Shown piece by piece: positions 52,586-61,268 of a stretch of 64,000 bases of DNA (positions are counted from its first letter, which is position 1; each line of letters starts with the position of its first letter). The translations under genes were made by a program, and so were the position numbers. A model generated the notes under the pieces. That model was not told the origin of the DNA, made no database searches, and saw nothing but the letters and a program-made list of their open reading frames with translations. The stretch comes from Clostridium thermobutyricum DSM 4928 (GTDB lineage: Bacteria; Bacillota; Clostridia; Clostridiales; Clostridiaceae), in the NCBI RefSeq assembly GCF_002050515.1, contig NZ_LTAY01000048.1, positions 155,990 to 219,989 of the forward strand. The letters are read 5' to 3'.

Positions 52586-53743
52586 ATGGGGAAAAATAAA
52601 AGAAGAAAGAAAAAGAAAGAAAAAAGATTAAGATTAATTTTATTTAGTTCTATTTTTGTTTTGATTAGCGGAAGCATTTTTTACATAGTGTCAGGAGATA
52701 AAAAAGATGAAAGTCTTCTTGTAAGCGGCAATGAAATAGAAAAAGAAGATAAGTTAAAAGAAGAGAAAGTGGTAAAAAAAGAAGAAATTATAATAACAGC
52801 AGCAGGAGATTGTACATTAGGAACAGATACAAATTTTAATTATTCTTCTAGTTTAAATGCTGAAGTAGCTAATTCAGGTAATGATTATGGGACTTTAATG
52901 AAAAACGTTAAAGAAATTTTTGAAAAAGATGATTATACAATTGTTAATTTAGAAACGACTTTTACAGAATCAAATGAAAAGTTAAATAAAGGTGAAGGAA
53001 TAACATTTAATTTTAAGGGACCAAAAGAATTTGTAAATATATTAAAAGAAGGAAATATTGAAGGTGTTACAATTTCAAATAATCATATATATGATTATGG
53101 ACAAAAAGGTTTTACAGATACAGTTAATACTTTAAAGGAAGCAAATGTAGATTTTTGTGGAGAAGGGTATAAAATATTAAAAGAAATAAAAGGAATAAAA
53201 GGAATAAAGGTAGCTTTTTTAGGTTATCAAGGATGGATGGAAACAGAGGAATTAAAAAGTAAAATAAAAGCAGATATAGAAGAGATGAGAGATAAAGGAG
53301 CACTTTTAGTAATTCCATATTTCCATTGGGGGATAGAAAGAGCGAATAAACCTTATGATGTTCAAGTTAATCTTGCAAAGTTTTCAATAGATAATGGAGC
53401 AGACATGGTATTAGGTTCACATCCACATGTTATGCAAAGTATAGAAAATTATAAAGGTAAGATGATAGTTTATTCTTTAGGAAACTTTAGTTTTGGAGGA
53501 AATTCAAATCCAGTAGATAAAAGAACCTTTATGGTTCAAATGAAATTTAAGTTTGAAGATAATAAGAATGTTGGAGCAGAATATAGAATAATTCCAGCTT
53601 CAATAAGCTCTGTTAAAAATAGAAATGATTATAGACCAACTCCATCTAAAGGAGAAGAAAAGAAAGCAATATTAAAAGAGTTAAATAATTTATCAGAAAC
53701 TTTAAATGGAAAGATAAGTGATGAGTTTTTTACTTTAAAATAA
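52586..53743 (+). CDS. CapA/PgsA-family surface protein (metallophosphatase fold)
   Basis: This 385-residue protein has an N-terminal anchor (~13-35) and a CapA domain. The metal-site motifs are AAGDCTLGTD, VNLETTFTE, ISNNHIYDYG, HWGIER, GSHPHVMQ and YSLGNFSFGG. CapA proteins take part in poly-gamma-glutamate or capsule retention; no capBC synthase genes are adjacent, so the polymer is unclear. The AGGGAGAG ribosome site and an extended -10 (TGGTAAAAT) precede it. It diverges from the LCP gene. Confidence 0.9.
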   Translation: MGKNKRRKKKKEKRLRLILFSSIFVLISGSIFYIVSGDKKDESLLVSGNEIEKEDKLKEEKVVKKEEIIITAAGDCTLGTDTNFNYSSSLNAEVANSGNDYGTLMKNVKEIFEKDDYTIVNLETTFTESNEKLNKGEGITFNFKGPKEFVNILKEGNIEGVTISNNHIYDYGQKGFTDTVNTLKEANVDFCGEGYKILKEIKGIKGIKVAFLGYQGWMETEELKSKIKADIEEMRDKGALLVIPYFHWGIERANKPYDVQVNLAKFSIDNGADMVLGSHPHVMQSIENYKGKMIVYSLGNFSFGGNSNPVDKRTFMVQMKFKFEDNKNVGAEYRIIPASISSVKNRNDYRPTPSKGEEKKAILKELNNLSETLNGKISDEFFTLK

Positions 53744-53973
53744 AAAGCCTTAATTTATTATAGAAAGAATATAGTAATTTAGTTTTTTTAAATAATGCGA
53801 CATAACTAATTTTATTTAAAAAAGAATTATTTAAATCAAGTTATATTAAAAATGTTTTTTTGTAAGACATTAAATATGGATAGAACAATTATTTAGATTA
53901 AGAATAAAATTATATGATAAAAGAATATATAAGTTTAGATAGGATTTATGAGTATAATTAGGGGGAAGAGAAT

Positions 53974-55086
53974 ATGGCATTTTGCAAAAGATGTGGTAAT
54001 AAATTAAAAGATGGAGAGAAGTTTTGCTCAAAATGTGGTTTAGAAATTAAGAAAGTACAATCAGTAAATGAAACTAAAAATATAGTAAGTACGGAAAAGT
54101 TAGATAAAAACAAAAATAATTTAGAAGTTCCAAACAAAAATAATATAAAAGATATACAAACGGATAATCAAGATGAAAAAATTAAAAAAGTAGAAAACTC
54201 AAAAAAATATGAGAATATAGAAGCTTTAAATGATATAAAAGTTGTTGAAAATAAGAAGACTAAAAATAATAATACTAACGGTAATTCAAATAATACTAAT
54301 AATTTAGTTAAAGATGAAAAAAAGAAAAGTAAAAAAGGCTTAATAGCTGGAATAATAGCAGTTATTATAATAGCAAGTGGAGGACTTGTTTATGCATTTT
54401 ATGATGATATTTGCTATTCAAAATATACTAAAGAAATCGAAAAAACTTCTGATATAAAAGAAAAAATTAAATATTATGATAAAATAATAGGCTTAGAAAG
54501 ATATGATAAGGTTAAAGATGACATATTAAAACTAGTTGAATCAGATAGAGTTAATTTTTCACAAATAGATAATATTGATAATTTATCAAAATCTCAAAAG
54601 GATGAACTTAAAAGAGAAGTCTTAGAAAATCTTGCAAAGGATGAGTATAAAAAAGGTAACTATAAACAATCAAAAGAATTATTAGTACAAGCTAGTGCAT
54701 ATGGATATAACTTATATGAAAGTGTATTGTATAACAATATAGAGGGAACCCTTGGATTAAGTGAAGATGATATTGAAGATGTGATTAGTGAAAATAGCGA
54801 CATAAACACTAATTTTAATGATGGAGATTTATATTTAATTTCTGATAGTGATGTAAGATATTTAAATAAAGAAGAATTATCTATATATAATAAGGAAGAG
54901 TTGGCTTTAATAAGAAATGAAATTTATGCAAGACATGGATATATATTTAATCAAGAGCCATTTAAAAGTTATTTTAACCAAAAAGAATGGTATACTCCCA
55001 ATAGCTATTTTAAAGGGTCTGATTCAGAGTTAAATGATTTTGAAAAAGAAAATGTTAAATTAATACAAAAACTTGAGAAAGAATAA
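53974..55086 (+). CDS. Zinc-ribbon membrane protein with YARHG domain
   Basis: This 370-residue protein has an N-terminal zinc ribbon (FCKRCGNKL and FCSKCGLE, two CxxC pairs), a ~90-residue Lys/Asn-rich linker, one membrane segment (~124-144) and an extracellular part ending in a YARHG domain (RNEIYARHGYIF, then NQKEWYTPN). YARHG domains are seen in surface proteins and possibly bind wall. A tetratricopeptide-like helical stretch (~150-250) lies between. It precedes an amidase by six bases, so the two are probably co-transcribed. Confidence 0.85.
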   Translation: MAFCKRCGNKLKDGEKFCSKCGLEIKKVQSVNETKNIVSTEKLDKNKNNLEVPNKNNIKDIQTDNQDEKIKKVENSKKYENIEALNDIKVVENKKTKNNNTNGNSNNTNNLVKDEKKKSKKGLIAGIIAVIIIASGGLVYAFYDDICYSKYTKEIEKTSDIKEKIKYYDKIIGLERYDKVKDDILKLVESDRVNFSQIDNIDNLSKSQKDELKREVLENLAKDEYKKGNYKQSKELLVQASAYGYNLYESVLYNNIEGTLGLSEDDIEDVISENSDINTNFNDGDLYLISDSDVRYLNKEELSIYNKEELALIRNEIYARHGYIFNQEPFKSYFNQKEWYTPNSYFKGSDSELNDFEKENVKLIQKLEKE

Positions 55087-55092
55087 AGATAA

Positions 55093-55989
55093 ATGAAAAA
55101 TATGAGAAGGTTAAGCTTTGTTTTTACATTGATATTATGTAGTTTTATATTTGTAGGATGTGGAGCATCAAATAATACAAATAAAAGTTTAAATGATAAT
55201 TTAGTTAATGAATCAAATGAAAATTCTTCAAAAGAAACTGAAGATGAAAAAGATAAATTAAATAAATTAGAAGAGGATAAAAATAATTTAGAAGAAAATA
55301 AAGAAAGCATAGAAGAAAATAAATATATTATAAATGAAGAGATAAGTTCAAAAAATAAAAATGGTATAAAAATAGTATTAGATCCAGGACATTCAAAAAA
55401 ACCAGGAACTGAAAAAGAAAAGATTTCTCCAGATTCAGATGAAATGAAATTAAAAGATACATCAGGTTCAGTAGGATTAATTTCAAAAAAGAATGAATAT
55501 GAAATAGCTATGGATGTAACTTTAAAATTAAAAGAGCTTTTAGAAAGAGATGGATATACTGTTGTATTAACAAAAGATAATGCAGAAACCCTTTTAAGTA
55601 GCATTGAAAGAGCAGAAGTTGGGAACAAAGAAAATGCTAATTTAATGATAAGAATTCATTGTGATAGTTTTTCAAATAGTAGTGCAAAAGGTGCTTCTAT
55701 GTTAGTACCAAAGCAAAGAGGTTATATAACTAAAGAAATTTCAGAGAAAAGTATAGAATACGGAAAAAATATAATTGAAGAATATACAAAAAAGACAGGC
55801 TTAAATAATAGAGGGCTTCAATATAGAAGTGATTTAACGGGATTTAATTGGTCTAAAATTCCTGTAGTTTTATTAGAATTAGGATTTATATCTAATCCAG
55901 AAGAAGATAAATTTTTATCTTCAGAAGAAAATATTAGTACAATTGCAGAAGGAATAAAAAATGGAATAGAGAAAATAAATTTTAAATAA
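55093..55989 (+). CDS. Lipoprotein N-acetylmuramoyl-L-alanine amidase (CwlD-like)
   Basis: This ~298-residue lipoprotein has a lipobox (FVGC at ~21-24), an Asn/Glu/Lys coiled linker to ~95 and an Amidase_3 domain. Zinc ligands lie in LDPGHS, KNEYEIA and MIRIHCDS, and the catalytic Glu in LLELGFISNP. It cleaves the muramoyl-alanine bond while held on the outer face of the membrane. A second Met at 55102 is also possible. Ribosome site is weak, consistent with coupling to the YARHG gene. Confidence 0.9.
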   Translation: MKNMRRLSFVFTLILCSFIFVGCGASNNTNKSLNDNLVNESNENSSKETEDEKDKLNKLEEDKNNLEENKESIEENKYIINEEISSKNKNGIKIVLDPGHSKKPGTEKEKISPDSDEMKLKDTSGSVGLISKKNEYEIAMDVTLKLKELLERDGYTVVLTKDNAETLLSSIERAEVGNKENANLMIRIHCDSFSNSSAKGASMLVPKQRGYITKEISEKSIEYGKNIIEEYTKKTGLNNRGLQYRSDLTGFNWSKIPVVLLELGFISNPEEDKFLSSEENISTIAEGIKNGIEKINFK

Positions 55990-55990
55990 A

Positions 55991-56034
55991 ATAAAAGCTA
56001 TCTAAAGAATAATAACTTTAGATAGCTTTTTATT
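55991..56034. terminator. Bidirectional terminator between convergent genes
   Basis: AAAGCTATCTAAAG and CTTTAGATAGCTTT pair perfectly around eight bases, with A/T tails on both sides. It ends the amidase and the opposing zinc-ribbon gene. Confidence 0.88.
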
Positions 56035-56036
56035 TA

Positions 56037-56861
56037 TTACATAAATTTCGTAAATGTAGTTATTAAATCTGATAATAGCATTTTAAATGATATATAGTAA
56101 GTAAGAAGAAATCCTACTACAAAAGCAATACTATAAATATAAGGTAAAAGCTCAAAGTTTGGAGCTAAAGATTTAAATCCATTATAAAGTGTTACAATAA
56201 ATATTCCATTTAAAATTAATGATACTATTAAAGAGAATGTAATAGTTACTGATAAAGTTAATGGAGATAAAATTGATGATAATAAAAGTATAATAACTGG
56301 AAGTGTTAAAACTCTAATTAAATTTTCAAAAGTTAAATTATTTCCAGAAGTTTTAATTCCTATAAAAACTATACCTGAAATTATTGCGAATAATAAAATA
56401 TAGAAAATAATATTAAACATAAATATTTTCCCAGTTGGAGCAATAGCATCAAACATAACTTCAAATTCTTTTTTGAAAGTAAGAGAATCTAAATGACTAA
56501 TAGCTCTACCTTCTAAAATTGAACTTAATTGTCCAAATGAAATTAATACATTAGAAATTACTGTTTTTAAAGAAATAATATTTATTATTGGAATAAGTAA
56601 TAAAGATATGATTACAAGAATTAAATTGTTTTTACTATTTAGATTTTCTTCTAATACATGAACATAAGATGTTGGGCTTTTTAAAACTTTAAAAATAGTT
56701 TTAAAGAAGCCTTTAGCCTTTTCACTTGATATTGATACATTAATAGTATTTTCAGAAGCTTGTCCCCTTTCTTCAGCTTCTTCTTTTTTTACTTTATTGC
56801 CACAAGAAGTGCAAAATAAAGCATCATTGTCTAACTCATTACCGCATTTTGTACAAAACAT
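56037..56861 (-). CDS. Zinc-ribbon multi-pass membrane protein
   Basis: This ~274-residue protein begins with a zinc ribbon (MFCTKCGNEL, FCTSCGNK), then has six or so membrane segments from ~80 onward, in a layout like Yip1/DUF1189-type proteins. No catalytic motif is visible and function is unknown. A start at 56894 would include MLNYFMRGEFI; the AGAGGGG ribosome site favours ATG 56861. The zinc ribbon resembles that of the YARHG protein at 53974. Confidence 0.78.
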   Translation of the reverse strand: MFCTKCGNELDNDALFCTSCGNKVKKEEAEERGQASENTINVSISSEKAKGFFKTIFKVLKSPTSYVHVLEENLNSKNNLILVIISLLLIPIINIISLKTVISNVLISFGQLSSILEGRAISHLDSLTFKKEFEVMFDAIAPTGKIFMFNIIFYILLFAIISGIVFIGIKTSGNNLTFENLIRVLTLPVIILLLSSILSPLTLSVTITFSLIVSLILNGIFIVTLYNGFKSLAPNFELLPYIYSIAFVVGFLLTYYISFKMLLSDLITTFTKFM

Positions 56862-57345
56862 AATAAATTCCCCTCTCATAAAATAGTTAAGCACTTAGAT
56901 AAGTATATATATTATTAATAAAATGGTCAATAAATTCATAGAAAAGAAATATAAAAAATACGAAGTCGTTAATAGTTTTTTTAATAAATTTAAAAAAAAT
57001 TAGCAGAATATAAAGGAAATATATTTAGATTTGTTATAAAAATAATAATTTCATATATGTATGAAAAGTTTCACAAAATTTAAGTAGAAGATATTATAGA
57101 GTGATATAAAAATAAAAAAAAATAAAATAAGTAATAAAATATTATAAAATATATTAATATATTAACTATTTAACATAAATATCCCAAATAATAGCATTAT
57201 ATGTAAAAATGGAATTATACAAGGGATTGAGAGGATTTGTAAATAAAAAATATAATTTTGGTTAAAGTTTAATAATATTTAAAAAAAGGAAAAATGTGTT
57301 ATAATTCTAAGCGGATTAAAAAGAACAATTTGAGGAGGAGCCAAG
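56862..57345. other. Long AT-rich intergenic region before the second exopolysaccharide operon
   Basis: About 480 bases with no gene. An extended -10 (TGTTATAAT, 57297-57305) lies 41 bases before the Wzz start; a weak TTTAAA -35 is 16 bases upstream. The rest is A-rich with no clear hairpin and no recognised riboswitch. Its length leaves room for regulation of the operon. Confidence 0.5.
57297..57305 (+). promoter_or_regulatory. Extended -10 promoter of the second exopolysaccharide operon
   Basis: TGT-TATAAT, with a weak -35 (TTTAAA, 57278-57283), 41 bases before the TTG start at 57346. Confidence 0.6.
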
Positions 57346-58092
57346 TTGCAGGAAGAAAACATTAACTTAAGTGAATTTTTTGATGTAATTAAAAGAAAGT
57401 ATAAATTAATTGGAATTATAACAGCAGTATTTGTTATCGTTTCAATAATTTTAAGTTTTTTTGTGATTACACCAAAATATCAAGTTGAAGAAAAGCTTTT
57501 TGTTGGTAAAGCAGAAAGTAAAATTAATCATAACTATGATAACAATGAAATTCAAATGTATCAAAATCTTTTAAGTACTTATTCAGATGTAATAATGACA
57601 GATGATTTAGTGCAAACAGCATTGAATGAAGCGGGAATAAATCTTAAAGCGAAAAATGTAATTAAAAATTTAAGTGTTACACCAAAGGCTAACACACAAA
57701 TAATAGATATAACTTATAAAGATACAGATCCACAAAGAGCTGTAAATATTATAGAAGGTATAACAAAAGTTTTTATTAAGAAGTCAAAGGAACTTATACC
57801 AAATTCAAATGTACAAGTTATAGAAAGAGCAAATTATCCATCTAGTCCAGTAAGTCCTAATAAAGTATTAAATATAGTAATAGCACTTATATTAGGAATT
57901 TTAGTTGGAATTGGAATAGCTCTATTACTTGAATTTATGGATAATACGTTTAGAGATAAAGAGGATTTAGAAAAATCTCTTGGATTACCTGTTATTGGGA
58001 CAATAATAGATTATTCAGAAGAAGAAGTTAAATCTAGTAATCTTTCAACAAGAAGCGGAAGAAATAGAAGTAGTAGGAGGATGTTTAAATAA
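57346..58092 (+). CDS. Wzz/CapA-type chain-length and kinase-activator protein
   Basis: This 248-residue membrane protein sets polymer length and activates the tyrosine kinase that follows. It has two membrane segments (~18-40, ~175-197) that flank an outer domain. VIERANYPSSPVSPNK is the Pro-rich Wzz stretch just before the second segment. The cytoplasmic tail (GLPVIGTIIDYSEEE) is the kinase-contact region. The start is TTG with GAGGAGGAG. It overlaps the kinase gene by one base. Confidence 0.93.
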   Translation: MQEENINLSEFFDVIKRKYKLIGIITAVFVIVSIILSFFVITPKYQVEEKLFVGKAESKINHNYDNNEIQMYQNLLSTYSDVIMTDDLVQTALNEAGINLKAKNVIKNLSVTPKANTQIIDITYKDTDPQRAVNIIEGITKVFIKKSKELIPNSNVQVIERANYPSSPVSPNKVLNIVIALILGILVGIGIALLLEFMDNTFRDKEDLEKSLGLPVIGTIIDYSEEEVKSSNLSTRSGRNRSSRRMFK

Positions 58093-58739
58093 TGTTAATT
58101 ATAGAAAAAAGCCCAAAATCAATAGCAGCTGAAAGCTATAGAACATTAAGAACAAATATAAAATACTCTTCATTTGATAAAGATATGAAAAGAATACTTT
58201 TTACAAGTTCTATTCCTGGAGAAGGGAAAAGCACAACAGCTAGTAATATAGCTTTGGCGTTTGCTCAAGAAGAAAAAAAAGTAATTATTATAGATTGTGA
58301 TTTAAGACGCTCTAATGTTCATAAGGAATTTAATATTTCTAATAGGACAGGTTTAACAAATGTACTTATAAGTAAGGAAGATATAAATAAACATATTCAA
58401 AATTATAATAAATATTTAGATATCCTTACAGCAGGAGTAGTTCCACCAAATCCTTCAGAGATGTTGAGCTCAAAAGCTATGTCAGATTTATTAGATAAAC
58501 TAGATAAAGAATATGATGTAATAATAATAGATAGTCCACCAATTAAAGCTGTAACTGATGCACAAATTCTTTCAAGAATTGTAGATGGGGTAGTTTTAGT
58601 TGTAAGATCTGGCTTTTCAAAGAAAGAAGCTGTATTAGAAACTAAATCTGAAATTGAAAAAGTAGGTGGAAAAATAATAGGGACAGTATTAAATAGAGCA
58701 GAAGGAACTAGAGAAAAATATTATTACTATTATGGATAG
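58092..58739 (+). CDS. CpsD/CapB-type tyrosine kinase
   Basis: This 215-residue BY-kinase phosphorylates tyrosines on itself to regulate polymer export. Walker A is PGEGKSTTASN, Walker A' IIIDCDLRRSNV and Walker B VIIIDSPP. The C-terminus ends in EKYYYYYG, the autophosphorylated Tyr cluster. Its activator is the Wzz protein upstream and its phosphatase the PHP protein downstream, the usual trio. Confidence 0.95.
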   Translation: MLIIEKSPKSIAAESYRTLRTNIKYSSFDKDMKRILFTSSIPGEGKSTTASNIALAFAQEEKKVIIIDCDLRRSNVHKEFNISNRTGLTNVLISKEDINKHIQNYNKYLDILTAGVVPPNPSEMLSSKAMSDLLDKLDKEYDVIIIDSPPIKAVTDAQILSRIVDGVVLVVRSGFSKKEAVLETKSEIEKVGGKIIGTVLNRAEGTREKYYYYYG

Positions 58740-58750
58740 GAGATGATTGA

Positions 58751-59524
58751 ATGATAGATATACATTCACATGTCTTACCTGGAATTGATGATGGCTCTAA
58801 AGATATGGACATGACTTTAGAAATGTTAAGAATTGCTGAAAAAGACGGGACAACTGATATAGTGGCAACACCACATTATTGTATTGGTTACGGAGAAGAA
58901 AGTTATGATTCAGTAAAAGAAAGAGTCTTATCATTAAGAAGTCAATTACAAAAAGAAAATATAAATATAAATATACATTTTGGACAAGAAGTTTATTTTA
59001 GCAATAGGTTGTTAGATGATTTAGAAGAAGGAGTTATAGGAACAATAAATGGAGGAAGATATCTTCTAATAGAACTTAATATGAAAGAGTTTGAAAGAGA
59101 TGTGCTAGACACTTTATATGAATTAAAATTACAAGGAATAGTTCCAATAATTGCCCATCCAGAAAGATATTCTTACATTCAAAGACATCCTAGGTTAATA
59201 AATGACTTTATTAATGAAGGATGTCTTTTTCAACTTAATGCGGGAAGTATAACAGGAAGACATGGAGAAAAAGCAAAAGAATCTGCAAAAGAATTATTGA
59301 AAAATAATATTTATAGTTTTATAGGTTCAGATGGACATAATATTACAACAAGAAAGACTGAGATAAGTGATTCTATAAGAAATATAAAAAAAATAAATAA
59401 TAATTTTAAAGAAGAAGTATTTAAAAATTCTAAAAAACTACTTTTAAATGAAGAAATAATATTTTGTGGAAAAGAGTTTGATAAAAAGAAAAAAGGGATA
59501 TTTTCGTTCTTAAAGAGAAAATAA
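58751..59524 (+). CDS. PHP-type tyrosine phosphatase (CpsB/YwqE)
   Basis: This 257-residue metal-dependent phosphatase reverses the kinase's autophosphorylation. PHP motifs are IDIHSHVLPGIDDGS, VATPHYC, FGQEVYFS, IAHPERY and IGSDGHN. It lies 11 bases after the kinase gene. It is full length and looks active. Confidence 0.94.
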   Translation: MIDIHSHVLPGIDDGSKDMDMTLEMLRIAEKDGTTDIVATPHYCIGYGEESYDSVKERVLSLRSQLQKENININIHFGQEVYFSNRLLDDLEEGVIGTINGGRYLLIELNMKEFERDVLDTLYELKLQGIVPIIAHPERYSYIQRHPRLINDFINEGCLFQLNAGSITGRHGEKAKESAKELLKNNIYSFIGSDGHNITTRKTEISDSIRNIKKINNNFKEEVFKNSKKLLLNEEIIFCGKEFDKKKKGIFSFLKRK

Positions 59525-59545
59525 ATAAACATAGGAGCGAAGAAA

Positions 59546-60196
59546 ATGAGTGAAGAAATAAAAATAAAATTTAAAGAAGATTACAGTGGAAAATCAATTT
59601 ATAATTTTATCAAAAGATTAACAGATATAGTTTTATCATTACTAGGAATTACAATTTTAAGTCCAATTATATTAATTGTAATTATTCTTATAAAGATAGA
59701 ATCAGAAGGATCAGTAATATTTTCACAAGATAGAGTGGGTTTAAATGGTAAAACTTTCAAAATGTATAAGTTTAGAAGTATGGTAATAAATGCAGAAGAA
59801 ATAAAAGAAAAACTAGTAGAAAAAAATGAAATGTCAGGTCCTATGTTTAAAATGAAAAATGATCCAAGAATAACTAAAGTAGGAAAATTTATAAGGAAAA
59901 CAAGTATAGATGAGTTACCTCAACTTATAAATATTATAAAAGGAGATATGAGTTTAGTAGGACCAAGACCATCTCTTCCTAAAGAAGTTAAAGAATTTAA
60001 ACCTTGGATGCTAGAAAGATTAGTGGTTAAACCAGGCTTAACATGTTATTGGCAAGTTAATGGAAGAAATAATATTGATTTTGAAGATTGGATGAAATTA
60101 GATATTGATTATGTTCATAACAGATGTATAAAAGTTGATGTTTTACTAATAGTAAAAACTTTTTTTGTATTATTTGGAGATGAAAATGCACATTAG
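59546..60196 (+). CDS. Initiating sugar-phosphate transferase, second operon
   Basis: This 216-residue phosphoglycosyl transferase starts a second repeat unit on undecaprenyl phosphate. It has one membrane segment (~25-50), [37 protein letters not shown] and GLTCYWQVNGRN. The GLTCYWQV variant resembles WcaJ/WbaP-type (glucose or galactose) enzymes more than the PglC-like one at 621. Two such enzymes in the window imply two polymers. Confidence 0.93.
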   Translation: MSEEIKIKFKEDYSGKSIYNFIKRLTDIVLSLLGITILSPIILIVIILIKIESEGSVIFSQDRVGLNGKTFKMYKFRSMVINAEEIKEKLVEKNEMSGPMFKMKNDPRITKVGKFIRKTSIDELPQLINIIKGDMSLVGPRPSLPKEVKEFKPWMLERLVVKPGLTCYWQVNGRNNIDFEDWMKLDIDYVHNRCIKVDVLLIVKTFFVLFGDENAH

Positions 60197-60211
60197 AGGA
60201 GGGGATACACT

Positions 60212-61261
60212 GTGTTATGTGGATTAATTATGGCTGGTGGAAAAGGTACTAGATTTTGGCCATTATCAACTGAGGAAAAGCCAAAACAATTTTTAAATCT
60301 TATAGGTAACAAAACTATGATACAAATGACTGTAGATAGAATAAGGCCAATAATTCCTATTGAAAATATATTTGTATGTACTGGAGAAAAGTATATAGAT
60401 TTAGTAAAAAAGCAATTACCAGATTTACCTGAGAGAAACATAATAGTTGAGCCAGAAGGTAGAAATACTGCACCATGTATTGCTTTATCAGCTTTTATAA
60501 TACAAAGATATTATAAAAATTCAAAAATGGTTGTTTTACCTTCAGATCATTTAATAAAAAATGAAAATAGGTTTAGAGAGATATTATTAGATGCAGAAGA
60601 ATATCTAGAAGAAAATAAAAATTCAATAATAACTTTAGGTATGAAACCTAATAGACCAGAAACTGGGTATGGATATATAAAATTTAATAATAAAAAAATT
60701 AATATTCATAAAAGTGAAGTTAGAGGAGTAGATAAGTTTGTTGAAAAACCAAATTTAGATATAGCCAAAAAATATTTAAAAAATGGAAATTATCTTTGGA
60801 ATGGTGGAATGTTTTTATGGACTACAGAAAACATTTTAAATAAAATTGAAAAATATATTCCTGGAACTTATGAAGCTTTAAAAACTTTAAAAGATGTAGA
60901 AGAAGGCAATCTGCAAAATGAAATAAATATTAATTATAAAAATACAGATTCAATATCTGTAGATTATGGAATATTAGAAAAATCAAAAGAAATATGTGTA
61001 ATACCTAGTGATATTGATTGGGATGATATTGGAACTTGGAGAGCAATAGAACGATATAGAGAAAAAGATTATCAAGATAATATAGTTTCAGGAGATGTAC
61101 GAGTTATTGAATCAAAATCTAATATGGCAATAAATAATGCTAATAAAAAAGTTATAATGATAGGAATGGAAGATACAATGACTTTAGAAACTGATAATGC
61201 AATATTTATAGTAAATAAAAGTTATATGGATAATTTAAAAGATTATAGAGAGGTACTTTAA
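60212..61261 (+). CDS. manC: Mannose-1-phosphate guanylyltransferase
   Basis: This 349-residue enzyme makes GDP-mannose. The pyrophosphorylase signature is MAGGKGTRFWPLST with KPKQFLN after it; ETGYGYIKF, DKFVEKPN and YLWNGGMFLWT follow. It lacks the C-terminal phosphomannose isomerase domain of bifunctional ManC/AlgA. The start is GTG with GAGGAGGGG. It suggests mannose or a GDP-mannose-derived sugar in the second polymer. Confidence 0.93.
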   Translation: MLCGLIMAGGKGTRFWPLSTEEKPKQFLNLIGNKTMIQMTVDRIRPIIPIENIFVCTGEKYIDLVKKQLPDLPERNIIVEPEGRNTAPCIALSAFIIQRYYKNSKMVVLPSDHLIKNENRFREILLDAEEYLEENKNSIITLGMKPNRPETGYGYIKFNNKKINIHKSEVRGVDKFVEKPNLDIAKKYLKNGNYLWNGGMFLWTTENILNKIEKYIPGTYEALKTLKDVEEGNLQNEININYKNTDSISVDYGILEKSKEICVIPSDIDWDDIGTWRAIERYREKDYQDNIVSGDVRVIESKSNMAINNANKKVIMIGMEDTMTLETDNAIFIVNKSYMDNLKDYREVL

Positions 61262-61268
61262 AAAAATA

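Noticed and set aside
55005..55628. 207-residue minus-strand ORF
   Set aside because: Fully antisense to the YARHG-protein end and amidase genes, Ser/Phe-rich from reversed Lys/Glu codons, no family match.
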